Source of the DNA: CAYGTS01 sp964352905 | GTDB taxonomy: Bacteria > Pseudomonadota > Gammaproteobacteria > JAHCLG01 | Assembly: GCA_964352905.1 (NCBI GenBank) | Contig: CAYGTS010000008.1 | Location: forward strand, 1-33,295 | Direction: 5' to 3' | Length of the DNA: 33,295 nucleotides | Shown here: in pieces, positions 15,414 through 23,146 of the stretch | Numbering within the stretch: position 1 is the stretch's first letter | Layout: the number at the start of each line of letters is the position of its first letter | Position numbers and translations under genes: made by a program | Notes under the pieces: generated by a model | Seen by the model: the letters and a program-made list of their open reading frames with translations, nothing else | The model's database searches: none | What the model was told of the DNA's origin: nothing

Positions 15414-17696
15414 ATGCCAATAACAATTTATCTAATAATCGGACTATTACTGAGCGCTGTATTGGCTCTAAAAGCAAAACCCCTATGCATTATTTTAACT
15501 TGTAGCTATTGGGCAATTGTTACCTTTTGGGCAATAAATATTATCGATCCCTTCAACTTTCATGCTGTGGCATGGGCAAGCTCGCTTAAAATAAATTTCA
15601 GCTACCATGTTGATGGATTATCAAAATTGTTCAGTCTATTAATCGGTGGGATCGGCATTGTTGTGTTCATCTACAGTGTCATCTATACACAACGTAAGCC
15701 TGCTAAACGAAAAAAATTACTCTCACTGTTACAGCTTTTTGCTGTTAGCATGTTGGGTATCGTACTAGCAGATGATCTGCTAATGTTGTTTTTATGCTGG
15801 GAGCTGACCACTATCAGTTCCTATTTATTGATTCAATTTAATACTGAAGACGAAAAAGCAAATCAAGCGGCATTTAATAGTCTATTTATTTGTGTTTTAG
15901 GCAGTCTAATTATGCTGGTTGGTTTTATCTTATTGAATAACCTCTCAAATACCTGGTCAATTACAAAAATCATTCAATCTACTACAAAAGATTTAAATTC
16001 ATTACCATTACTTTTTGCTTTTTTATTTATTTTTTTCGGTGCTATCACTAAATCAGCGCAGTTCCCTTTTTACTTTTGGTTAACAGGCGCAATGAGAGCA
16101 CCCACGCCAGTTAGTGCCTACCTGCATTCAGCAACAATGGTTAATGCGGGTATCTATTTATTAGCGCGCTTTCATTCATTATTCAGTTCATTGGCCTGGT
16201 GGTATCCCGTTTTATCAACTTTTGGCCTAATAACCATGCTTATATCGAGTTTAATCAGTTTATTTCAAAAAGATTTAAAAGCCATACTGGCCTATACAAC
16301 TATTTTTGCACTAGGCGCAATGTTATATTTGCTTGGTGGTAAAAGTACCTTACCGATTGAAGCTTTTGTAATTTTTTTATGTTTTCACGCAGTTTATAAA
16401 GCGTGTATTTTTATGTTGGTGGGCACTATCGATCAAGAGTACCAAACACGGGATTTAAATTTATTAACAGGCATAGCGAGAAAACGACTTAGCCTTGCTG
16501 TTATTGCTATCATCACTTTTAGCGCAATGGCAGGGCTGCCACCATTTTTTGGTTTTACAATGAAAGAAATAATCTTTGAAGCAAAATTAGCGGCTCCCTC
16601 CGTATCCTATTTTTTGATGGGCACGAGTATCCTAAGTAGTATGCTAATTGCGGCAGCGAGCTTACGATGCTTATGGTATCTATTGAAAAAGAATCGTAGT
16701 AGCGTATTAAAATATCAAAAGTTACAATTTGGATTAATGTGTCCATTTATTTTAAGTCTCATCATTTTACTTTTTAATGTCATTAACAAACAAATTGAGA
16801 AAATAGTAAGCCCTGCAATTAAGGCTATTTTAACGACTTCTACAACGTCTTTTATTACACCTAGTACCCCCACAAGTTTTTTATTTAGTTTGCTTGTGGT
16901 CGTTGGTGGCGTCATTTTATTATTCGTCTATTTTGATCTCAAGAAGCATCATCGGCATGTGCCCAAATATTTAAACCTAGCTTCTCTTTTTAACTTACTC
17001 TTAACATTTTTGTTAAATTTTGGGCGTTTTCTTACCAAGACCACCCAAAATCAATCTTTATCAACACAACTTAGATTAAGTAGTTTTAGTGTTTTTATTT
17101 TTGTTTTAATTTTTTTATCAACGTCTTTACATAATATTGATCTGCCTGTTGATTTTATGCTGCCAGTAAAATATTGGGTGATCTGTTTATTTTTAGCCGG
17201 TTCCGCATTGAGTTTATTAGCTTCAGAGAAATTTTTACATAATCTAATCAGCCTCAGTATGATTGGTATTGCAAGTACTTTTTTCTTTGTCATTAATGGT
17301 GCGGTTGATGTGAGTCTTGCACAATTACTAGTAGAAATTCTAACTATTATTGTTTTATTGATGGCACTCAAGGATGTTAATATTCAAACAAGAGCAACTG
17401 CAAAAAAAACAAAATATATTAACGGCATTATCTCACTTGGATTAGGCTTTATAATGAGTAATTTATTACTCAGCTTAAAATTAGTTATCTTTAATCAGGA
17501 ACTACAACAGTTTTATTCAAAAAATAGCTTAACTTCAGCGTATGGAAGAAACATTGTTAACGTCATTTTGGTAGATTTTCGTTCACTCGATACGTTTGGA
17601 GAAGCAATTGTTGTGGTTGCTGTTGCGATAGCTGTTTCACTTTTATTGAAACAATATTTTCTTATCACGAGGCAATCAAACCATGCTGATCATTAA
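15414..17696 (+). CDS. mnhA: Mrp/Mnh Na+/H+ antiporter subunit A
   Basis: This is the large membrane subunit (760 residues) of the Mrp multisubunit cation/proton antiporter, homologous to NuoL. The core has about 14 membrane segments. It carries the proton-channel signature with ITKSAQFPFYFWLTGAM and then PVSAYLHSATMVNAGIYLLA near 220-250. The C-terminal part has the DUF4040-like segment (DVSLAQLLVEILTIIVLLMA) and an MbhE-like tail ending in FGEAIVVVAVAIAVSLLL, so the usual A-subunit C-terminal extension is present. AAGGA at 15398-15402 is a good ribosome-binding site. It opens an operon whose seven genes all overlap. Its leader is only 36 bases from the DUF2490 pseudogene, so the promoter may lie inside that remnant. 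Confidence 0.92.
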   Translation: MPITIYLIIGLLLSAVLALKAKPLCIILTCSYWAIVTFWAINIIDPFNFHAVAWASSLKINFSYHVDGLSKLFSLLIGGIGIVVFIYSVIYTQRKPAKRKKLLSLLQLFAVSMLGIVLADDLLMLFLCWELTTISSYLLIQFNTEDEKANQAAFNSLFICVLGSLIMLVGFILLNNLSNTWSITKIIQSTTKDLNSLPLLFAFLFIFFGAITKSAQFPFYFWLTGAMRAPTPVSAYLHSATMVNAGIYLLARFHSLFSSLAWWYPVLSTFGLITMLISSLISLFQKDLKAILAYTTIFALGAMLYLLGGKSTLPIEAFVIFLCFHAVYKACIFMLVGTIDQEYQTRDLNLLTGIARKRLSLAVIAIITFSAMAGLPPFFGFTMKEIIFEAKLAAPSVSYFLMGTSILSSMLIAAASLRCLWYLLKKNRSSVLKYQKLQFGLMCPFILSLIILLFNVINKQIEKIVSPAIKAILTTSTTSFITPSTPTSFLFSLLVVVGGVILLFVYFDLKKHHRHVPKYLNLASLFNLLLTFLLNFGRFLTKTTQNQSLSTQLRLSSFSVFIFVLIFLSTSLHNIDLPVDFMLPVKYWVICLFLAGSALSLLASEKFLHNLISLSMIGIASTFFFVINGAVDVSLAQLLVEILTIIVLLMALKDVNIQTRATAKKTKYINGIISLGLGFIMSNLLLSLKLVIFNQELQQFYSKNSLTSAYGRNIVNVILVDFRSLDTFGEAIVVVAVAIAVSLLLKQYFLITRQSNHADH

Positions 17697-18090
17697 AACA
17701 TTTTGTTACTTGATCCTCCAACTTACTTTACTCATTTCAGTCCTTTTTTTGTTGCGAGGTCACAACCATCCTGGAGGGGGATTTATTGGTGCATTAGTTG
17801 CCTGTGCTGGTTTTAGTTTTCATAGCTTAGCCTATAATAAATTGCCAACATTTATTATGAATAAATCAGTTCTGATCATATGCATTGGAATAGTTTGCCT
17901 TGCTGTGAGTATGTTCTTTGGATTATGTTTTAACAAGCTATTACTGAAAGCAGTATGGGTGGATGTAAGTTTTTTAGGTGAAAATTTTAAATTAGGCACA
18001 CCTTTATTATTTGATGTTGGCGTATATTTTTCAATTATTGGTAGCTTATTATGGATTATTGAAGGATTAGAAGGAAATACTGATGATTGA
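17683..18090 (+). CDS. mnhB: Mrp/Mnh antiporter subunit B
   Basis: This 135-residue protein has about four membrane segments. ISVLFLLRGHNHPGGGFIGA near 20-39 is the MnhB hallmark, followed by a segment with DVSFLGENFKLGTPLLFDVG. Its start lies 14 bases inside mnhA. Subunit B is needed for assembly of the hetero-oligomer in characterised Mrp systems. It is a separate gene here, not fused to A, which is the Bacillus-type seven-gene arrangement. Confidence 0.92.
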   Translation: MLIIKTFCYLILQLTLLISVLFLLRGHNHPGGGFIGALVACAGFSFHSLAYNKLPTFIMNKSVLIICIGIVCLAVSMFFGLCFNKLLLKAVWVDVSFLGENFKLGTPLLFDVGVYFSIIGSLLWIIEGLEGNTDD

Positions 18091-18376
18091 GATAACATTG
18101 AGTTTATTAATAGCAATTAGTTTCTACTTGATCTTAGAAGATGATATACGACGCAAGGTCATTGGTATTGTATTACTTAGCACAACGATTAACCTGATCT
18201 TGCTGTTAAGTGGACGATTGGCTACAAACCTCCCTGCTTTTTTAGGGCGTACATCACTAGAAAAAATATCAAACCCACTGCCGCAAGCTTTAGTTCTAAC
18301 GGCAATTGTAATCGGGTTTGGTTTATTGGTTTTTTTATGCATTTTGATCAAGGTTTACGAAAAAGATGAAAAGTAA
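18083..18376 (+). CDS. mnhC: Mrp/Mnh antiporter subunit C (NuoK-like)
   Basis: This 97-residue protein has three membrane segments and is homologous to NuoK. Typical features are the N-terminal segment, KVIGIVLLSTTINLILLLSG in the second segment and PLPQALVLTAIVIGFGLLVF in the third. It overlaps mnhB by 8 bases and mnhD by 11. The length is slightly short of the usual ~110, lost mainly at the C-terminus, and no key region seems absent. Confidence 0.92.
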   Translation: MIEITLSLLIAISFYLILEDDIRRKVIGIVLLSTTINLILLLSGRLATNLPAFLGRTSLEKISNPLPQALVLTAIVIGFGLLVFLCILIKVYEKDEK

Positions 18377-19850
18377 TCTCCTCCATGAATTGCTGTTTAG
18401 CTTACCAATTATTGCTATTGTATTGCAGATGATGTTAAACAACAATAAATTAACGCTGGCAAAGATAACAAATCTCGCAATATCTTTTTTATTTTTAATT
18501 TTAAGTGTTATTATTTTTATCGAAAAACAAGGCTTGATTGTTATTCAAATAGCAGATTGGCCTGCTCCCTACGGTATTAGCCTGGTTTTTGACAGTTTAA
18601 CTAAATTGCTATTGCTTGTTTTTGCGATTATTACGAGCTGCGTAAGTATATATAGCTTCCAAGATCATACTCTAAGTAAAAATGTTAATTCATTTTATAC
18701 GGGAATGTGGTTGATGGTGATCGGCATTATTGGTGCTTTGGCAACGTTTGACATATTTAATCTATATGTGTGGTCTGAAGTCATGCTGGTGAGTGCTTTC
18801 ATTTTTCTCACTTTAAATTTTTCAAATAATACTAAAAAGATTTATCAATATGCAGTATTTAATATATTAGCAACCTTATTAATGCTATTAGCGATTGCAC
18901 TAATATACGGTATTACTGGTAGTTTAAATTATGCGGCAATAGCACAATATCTTAATCAAAATCAACATAATTTAATATGGCCTAGCATCGTGTTATTTAT
19001 ACTAAGCTTAAGTATTAAAGGTGGTGTATTTCCATTCTATTTTTGGCTACCTAATGCTTATCCCAATATGAACAGCTCTTCAATACTACTGTTATCAAGC
19101 ATGGTTACCAAAGTGATCATGGTTGTTATTTTAAAGCTCGTTTGGCTATGGATCCCTATTTCATACATGCCAATAAAATCATTTTTTATATTTTTAGCTT
19201 GTTGTACCATGTTTTTTGGTGTCATGGGTGCTGCAACTAATTTTAAAATTAAAGATATCTTATCTTTTCATATCGTAAGTCAGATTGGTTATATTTTATT
19301 AGCTACATTTATTCAAACACCTTTGGCAATTGTTGCCGCGATTTATTTTCTGATTCACAATATTTTTGTAAAAACATCGCTTTTAATGACTGCCAGTATC
19401 GTCAAAGAGCAATACCATAGCGATGAACTTGTAGTACTTGGCCAAATTACCAAAGCCTGCCCGATGTTAGCAGGAGTGTTTTTTATTTCAGCAATGTCTT
19501 TGGCAGGATTTCCACCCTTCTCAGGTTTCTGGGGAAAACTTTTAGTCTTTAAGGTAATCTTAACTCAACGTCACTTTATTGCATTATTTTTTGCTATTTT
19601 AGTTAGTCTATTTACACTTTATTCCATGATTAAAATTTGGCGCTATGCGTATTGTGAAAAAGTAGATGGCATGAGTGTTATAAAATTTAAACTATCATTT
19701 TCTCAATTATCATCTCTACTGCCACTGGTGTTAATTTCACTATTAATAGGATTATACCCTCAAGGTTTATTATCGATGCTCAACCAAGTTGCAAATGAAA
19801 TGAGTCAACCGCAAGCAATGATCACCGCGGTGCTTGGAGAAAAATCATGA
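18366..19850 (+). CDS. mnhD: Mrp/Mnh antiporter subunit D (NuoN/NuoM-like)
   Basis: This 494-residue protein has about 14 membrane segments, the second NuoL/M/N-like subunit. The signature LSIKGGVFPFYFWLPNAYPN with SSILLLSSMVTKV near 215-245 contains the conserved channel Lys and Pro residues. A conserved Glu in the fifth helix region (NLYVWSEVMLVSAF, near 140) matches the functionally important glutamate of MrpD. SLAGFPPFSGFWGKLLVFK is typical of the C-terminal third. It overlaps mnhE by four bases (ATGA). Confidence 0.93.
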   Translation: MKSNLLHELLFSLPIIAIVLQMMLNNNKLTLAKITNLAISFLFLILSVIIFIEKQGLIVIQIADWPAPYGISLVFDSLTKLLLLVFAIITSCVSIYSFQDHTLSKNVNSFYTGMWLMVIGIIGALATFDIFNLYVWSEVMLVSAFIFLTLNFSNNTKKIYQYAVFNILATLLMLLAIALIYGITGSLNYAAIAQYLNQNQHNLIWPSIVLFILSLSIKGGVFPFYFWLPNAYPNMNSSSILLLSSMVTKVIMVVILKLVWLWIPISYMPIKSFFIFLACCTMFFGVMGAATNFKIKDILSFHIVSQIGYILLATFIQTPLAIVAAIYFLIHNIFVKTSLLMTASIVKEQYHSDELVVLGQITKACPMLAGVFFISAMSLAGFPPFSGFWGKLLVFKVILTQRHFIALFFAILVSLFTLYSMIKIWRYAYCEKVDGMSVIKFKLSFSQLSSLLPLVLISLLIGLYPQGLLSMLNQVANEMSQPQAMITAVLGEKS

Positions 19851-20329
19851 AAACCCGATTTTGGATGATACTTTTTCTAACCCTTATTTGGTGTGGATTT
19901 AGTAATAATTTTAGTATGCCTAATATTTTATTCGGTCTATTGGTTTCTCTCATCATTCATTCTTGTGCTGCAAAAAAGCGATTAAGTTTTAGAGTGAATA
20001 TGCTGCAACTTGTTATATTAAGCTTTTATACGCTTTGGGAATTGTTACAATCCAGCATCTTGGTTGCCTGGGAAGTATTAACTCCATTGGGTAAAAGTAA
20101 GCCAGAATTGATAGAAATTAAGCTACAAACAAATCATGCTATTGCAATTAGTATTCTTGCAAATTTAATCTCACTGACACCAGGCACACTGGTAATTGAT
20201 ATTGATGAAAAAAGAAAAATTTTCCTGATTCATATTATGTTTTCAAAAAATAAAAAAAATATTATCACTTTTATTGAAAATCAATTAATGAAAAAAGTAA
20301 TGAGGTTTATTGAATATGATAATCGTTAG
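19847..20329 (+). CDS. mnhE: Mrp/Mnh antiporter subunit E
   Basis: This 160-residue protein matches MnhE. It has two N-terminal membrane segments, then LWELLQSSILVAWEVLTPLG, and the diagnostic NLISLTPGTLVIDIDEKRKI near 102-121, followed by a cytoplasmic tail. Its start overlaps the mnhD stop, and its end overlaps the mnhF start. Confidence 0.92.
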   Translation: MKTRFWMILFLTLIWCGFSNNFSMPNILFGLLVSLIIHSCAAKKRLSFRVNMLQLVILSFYTLWELLQSSILVAWEVLTPLGKSKPELIEIKLQTNHAIAISILANLISLTPGTLVIDIDEKRKIFLIHIMFSKNKKNIITFIENQLMKKVMRFIEYDNR

Positions 20330-20609
20330 TAGTCTTATATTATATATTGCTATTTCTCTTATTATTGCAGCTGTGCTAATTGCTTTTTATTTACTTGTTC
20401 GCCTTACTTCTTTGCTGAACAAATTATTAGCCTTGGAAATACTTGTCAACTTACTGATGGCGGGTATAGCGTTGTGGGCCTTGATAAGCAATCAACCGGT
20501 TTATATTGATGTTTGTCTAACCATGGCACTGATTATGTTTTTAGCGGTAGTTGCTTATTTCAAATTTTTAATGTCAAAAGAGGCAAATCATGCTGATACT
20601 AGTGGGTAA
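20316..20609 (+). CDS. mnhF: Mrp/Mnh antiporter subunit F
   Basis: From the ATG at 20316 this is a 97-residue protein with three membrane segments. AAVLIAFYLLVRLTSLLNKL and the late VDVCLTMALIMFLAVVAYFK fit MnhF. A TTG at 20310 would add two residues. It overlaps mnhE and mnhG. In several species MrpF has been linked to cholate/solute efflux as well as antiporter assembly. Nothing here tests that. Confidence 0.9.
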   Translation: MIIVSSLILYIAISLIIAAVLIAFYLLVRLTSLLNKLLALEILVNLLMAGIALWALISNQPVYIDVCLTMALIMFLAVVAYFKFLMSKEANHADTSG

Positions 20610-20871
20610 TTTACTGATCTTATTTGGCTCAATTTTTATGCTAATTGCCGCCATTGGTGTTTGGCGATTAGCTGATTTATACCTCAAAATGCATGCTGCA
20701 ACCAAAGCTGGTACACTAGGCACTGGTCTAATTTTGTTAGGTGTCGGGATCCAATTAAAAAACTTGCACAGTTTTACTGAAATTATTTTGCTCATTATCT
20801 TTATAATAATAACAAATCCTATTAGCGCACAATTAATTGGAAAACTGTACTATCTAAGCCAAAATAGGTGA
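20590..20871 (+). CDS. mnhG: Mrp/Mnh antiporter subunit G
   Basis: This 93-residue protein has three membrane segments. AIGVWRLADLYLKMHAATKA followed by GTLGTGLILLG is the MnhG signature, and TNPISAQLIGKLYY closes the protein. It completes the ABCDEFG set. The last 18 bases overlap the 3' end of the convergent universal stress protein gene, and no terminator is visible between the two. Confidence 0.92.
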   Translation: MLILVGNLLILFGSIFMLIAAIGVWRLADLYLKMHAATKAGTLGTGLILLGVGIQLKNLHSFTEIILLIIFIIITNPISAQLIGKLYYLSQNR

Positions 20872-21735
20872 TTTAAAACCATCAGGTTTGACAGCCATGA
20901 TTGAACAATCTACTTGATTGACAATTTTTTCAGCAGTATTGCCAATCACAAAACCTTGAAGTCCAGCTCGTGCAATTGTACCAATCAAAATTAAATCGAT
21001 TTTTCGATCTGCTACAAATTTAGCTATGCCTAAACCTGGCTCGCCATATATCATCTCTGAAATAGTTTCATCTAAAATATTATGATTACGTTCTTGCAAT
21101 ATTTTAAATTGATACGTGTATTTTTCTTTACACTCTTTTTTAAGTCTCTCAATTTCAGCAGGAGGTGTATTGAGAAACGCACCAGTAAGGATGCTTTCAC
21201 TTTTTAAGGCCCAAGCTGCCACTAGATAGCACTCTGCTGCTTGTCTTTTGGCATAAGAAGTGCCAATTTGAATAAGCTTATCATTAAGCTCAGTGCCATT
21301 TTCTTCCTCATTAGGATCCACAGCAATCAAGATACGCTGATAAGTTTCAGTTACAGGCCGCTTAACCACCCAAACAGGGCAAGGTGTTTTTCTCATTAGC
21401 GATAAAGCAAGCGATCCCTTAAAAAAGGAGTTGATTCTGTTTTCCTGACTTTCAGGTTCGATCAATATTATATCAAGCTTTTTATCGACACTGTAATGAG
21501 TAATGTCAATAACAGGTTTTCCCGTTAAGAAATAAATTATAAAATCAAAATCAATCGTTTCTTGAATAGCTTTTTCAATATCTTTTTTTTGTTTTGCGGA
21601 TATTCCATCGGGTAATAAACAAAGGAAATGTATAACAGCACGGTTTATGATCACAAGTTCTTTAGCATGATCAATCACATCATCATTCGTTCGTTTCAGA
21701 TCAAGAATTACTCCTATATTTTTAAAACGATGCAT
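20854..21735 (-). CDS. Universal stress protein with two Usp domains (UspE-like)
   Basis: This 293-residue protein contains two tandem Usp folds. The first, about 1-135, lacks the ATP-binding glycine loop. The second begins TYQRILIAVDPNEEE near 140 and ends with DLILIGTIARAGLQGFVIGN and TAEKIVNQVDCSIMAVKPDG. The latter fits the GxG-(9)-GNTAE nucleotide-binding pattern with Ala replacing one of the usual residues. The VDCSIMAVKPDGF ending is typical of UspE. Such proteins act in the cytoplasm in stress and redox or motility responses, but the specific role is unknown. It converges on mnhG with overlapping 3' ends and was probably carried into the region together with the operon. Confidence 0.85.
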   Translation of the reverse strand: MHRFKNIGVILDLKRTNDDVIDHAKELVIINRAVIHFLCLLPDGISAKQKKDIEKAIQETIDFDFIIYFLTGKPVIDITHYSVDKKLDIILIEPESQENRINSFFKGSLALSLMRKTPCPVWVVKRPVTETYQRILIAVDPNEEENGTELNDKLIQIGTSYAKRQAAECYLVAAWALKSESILTGAFLNTPPAEIERLKKECKEKYTYQFKILQERNHNILDETISEMIYGEPGLGIAKFVADRKIDLILIGTIARAGLQGFVIGNTAEKIVNQVDCSIMAVKPDGFKSPILA

Positions 21736-21769
21736 TTAATTATCTCCTTTGATTCTATATACCAAAATT

Positions 21770-21849
21770 GTATCTGCTCACCCCCCTTTAGCTTTATATT
21801 GACCAGAACGTTCAGATTTGGCATTCCCTGCTACGGAGTGAGTAGTTAC
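21770..21849. mobile_element. Family A miniature element, 80 bp, with perfect 8-bp target duplication
   Basis: The element starts GTATCTGCTCACCCCCCTTT and ends GCTACGGAGTGAGTAGTTAC. CCAAAATT lies on both sides (21762-21769 and 21850-21857). It contains AGAACGTTCAGATTTGG from one arm. Relative to the 178-bp copy, the centre is missing and the orientation is reversed. It lies in the upstream region of the universal stress protein gene, ending 34 bases before its start. Confidence 0.9.
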
Positions 21850-21870
21850 CCAAAATTTATAAATCGAAAC

Positions 21871-21990
21871 GTATCTATTCAGCAAATTTGGAGATAAACT
21901 TACCAAGAACGTCCAGATTTGGCGATAAAAACGCCATTCCTCGCGAAAGCGGGGGTTCAGGACCTTCCAATCTACAGGGTGAATAGTTAC
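21871..21990. mobile_element. Family A miniature element, 120 bp, with perfect 8-bp target duplication
   Basis: The element starts GTATCTATTCAGC and ends CAGGGTGAATAGTTAC. ATCGAAAC lies on both sides (21863-21870 and 21991-21998). Inside it has AAGAACGTCCAGATTTGGCG and a small hairpin CCTCGCGAAAGCGGGGG not found in the other copies. Only 13 bases separate its left duplication from the end of the previous element, so two independent insertions lie almost back to back. Confidence 0.9.
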
Positions 21991-22129
21991 ATCGAAACAA
22001 AGCAATAATCATCATAGACTAGTGTAACAGTTACGCCGGTGATAATAAACAATTTGTCACAAACCATTCATTGCCATTGTTATAGTTATAGTTAAAGAGT
22101 TTGGCACTGGCTTGAAAAAATATTCCCCA

Positions 22130-22573
22130 ATATATCACCATCATATTTCTGATCGATTTTTTCAGCATGAAAATCTCGATTTAGAATATTCGGTAATATT
22201 GCATTATCGTGATTAGAATCCGTTGTTTTTCTAAAAGATTTTGTAACTATTCAGTAAATTTGAAGGTGGATTCACCGAGAACGGTCAGATTTGGTAATAG
22301 TTCCCAACGCGCAGAGTTCATTAGGGCCAGAGCAATAACTTAAATACTCATTAACAGGTCGGATATAAGTTTGCAGTCTATCACTTCATTTTTTAGTCAC
22401 AAACATTCTTGCAAAAACGGGTGGGTCGATATAATTTACAATACTTTTTCATTTTACATTACGGCATTTCTTAAGCTTAGCAACCCGCCTTCTACTAATT
22501 AGCTTACCTTGTTTTTGTAAGGCTTTTCTAATCCTTCTTGAACCATAACGTTTTTTATTTTCATGAAAAACCT
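22130..22573 (-). pseudogene. Remnant of an IS3-family transposase (orfB), interrupted by repeats
   Basis: On the minus strand, 22573-22443 encodes VFHENKKRYGSRRIRKALQK and GKLISRRRVAKLKK, like the HTH_21 region of IS3-family OrfB. Further on, 22250-22130 encodes KSFRKTTDSNHDNAILPNIL and NRDFHAEKIDQKYDGDI, like the segment leading to the first catalytic Asp. Between them lie a stop codon and a partial family A element. The catalytic DDE core downstream is absent, as are the terminal inverted repeats and orfA. The element is dead, and no intact IS3 that could mobilise repeats is seen in the window. Confidence 0.7.
22243..22310. repeat. Partial family A element within the IS3 remnant
   Basis: It starts GTAACTATTCAGTAAATTTG and includes GAGAACGGTCAGATTTGG, matching the left part of the element at 21871. 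The opposite end is not recognisable, so the right limit is approximate and no target duplication can be assigned. The following bases to about 22440 show no recognisable feature. Confidence 0.6.
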
Positions 22574-22667
22574 GTAACTCACTCCGTAGCAGGGCACGTT
22601 CAGATTTAGCAATAAAAGCGGCGAAAATATTTTTGAGAAAGCGCAGTTTATAAGTGATAAATGAGCA
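22574..22667. repeat. Truncated family A element forming the right junction of the insert
   Basis: It starts GTAACTCACTCCGTAGCAGG, runs through the arm CACGTTCAGATTTAGCAATA and the core GCGCAGTTTATAAGTGATAA, and stops in AAATGAGCA (22659-22667). There it changes without a break into argS sequence. The right half of the element is missing. AAATGAGCA occurs in both the element core and argS (14213-14221), so the join lies in a 9-bp microhomology. Confidence 0.8.
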
Positions 22668-23091
22668 GGCCCTGGATTTAGATTTAGCTAAATCACAATC
22701 TAACGATAACCCGGTTTACTATATTCAATACGCGCACGCCAGAATTTGCAGCGTGTTTAGGCAATTGGCAGAAAGAAATTATCAATGGGATCAAACGCTT
22801 GGTTTGGCAAATTTAACTCAACTCACTGAAACCGCTGAAATTGAAATAGCTCGCCAGTTGGTGCGTTACCCTGAAATTATCTTAGTTGCAGCGAATGCGC
22901 ACGATCCACACACCTTGGCGCATTATCTAAGAGAGCTAGCCAATGCCTTCCATGCTTATTATAATACCTCTCAGTTTATTGTAGAACATGATGACTTACG
23001 CAATGCGCGCCTCTGTTTAATCACCGGCGTTAAACAAGTCATCGCAAATGGTTTACAATTGTTAGGAATTTCTGTACCAGAAGCAATGTAA
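22654..23091 (+). pseudogene. 3' fragment of argS (anticodon-binding domain), second copy
   Basis: An open frame of 145 codons runs from a GTG in the truncated repeat into argS sequence and reproduces the last ~145 residues of ArgRS: the DALR anticodon-binding domain, without the HIGH and KMSKS parts. Near the join there is a 6-base in-frame deletion (ALDFDLDLAK becomes ALDLDLAK). No ribosome-binding site precedes the GTG. It is most simply a by-product of the insertion. A free-standing tRNA-binding fragment is possible but unsupported. Confidence 0.85.
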
Positions 23092-23146
23092 TGGCAAAAC
23101 GAAAGACAAAACCAAGAACCACCACAACGCGTAGCAATTATTCAAA
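22675..23146 (+). repeat. 472-bp direct repeat, right copy
   Basis: It is identical to 14235-14706. This copy runs into the complete ftsN gene, whereas the left copy belongs to the complete argS gene. Together they leave one functional version of each gene flanking the insert. Confidence 0.95.

Noticed and set aside
14707..22667. The 8-kb insert as a classic integrative element or composite transposon
   Set aside because: No integrase, recombinase, tRNA target or intact IS pair is present, and the flanking repeats are argS/ftsN sequence, not IS.
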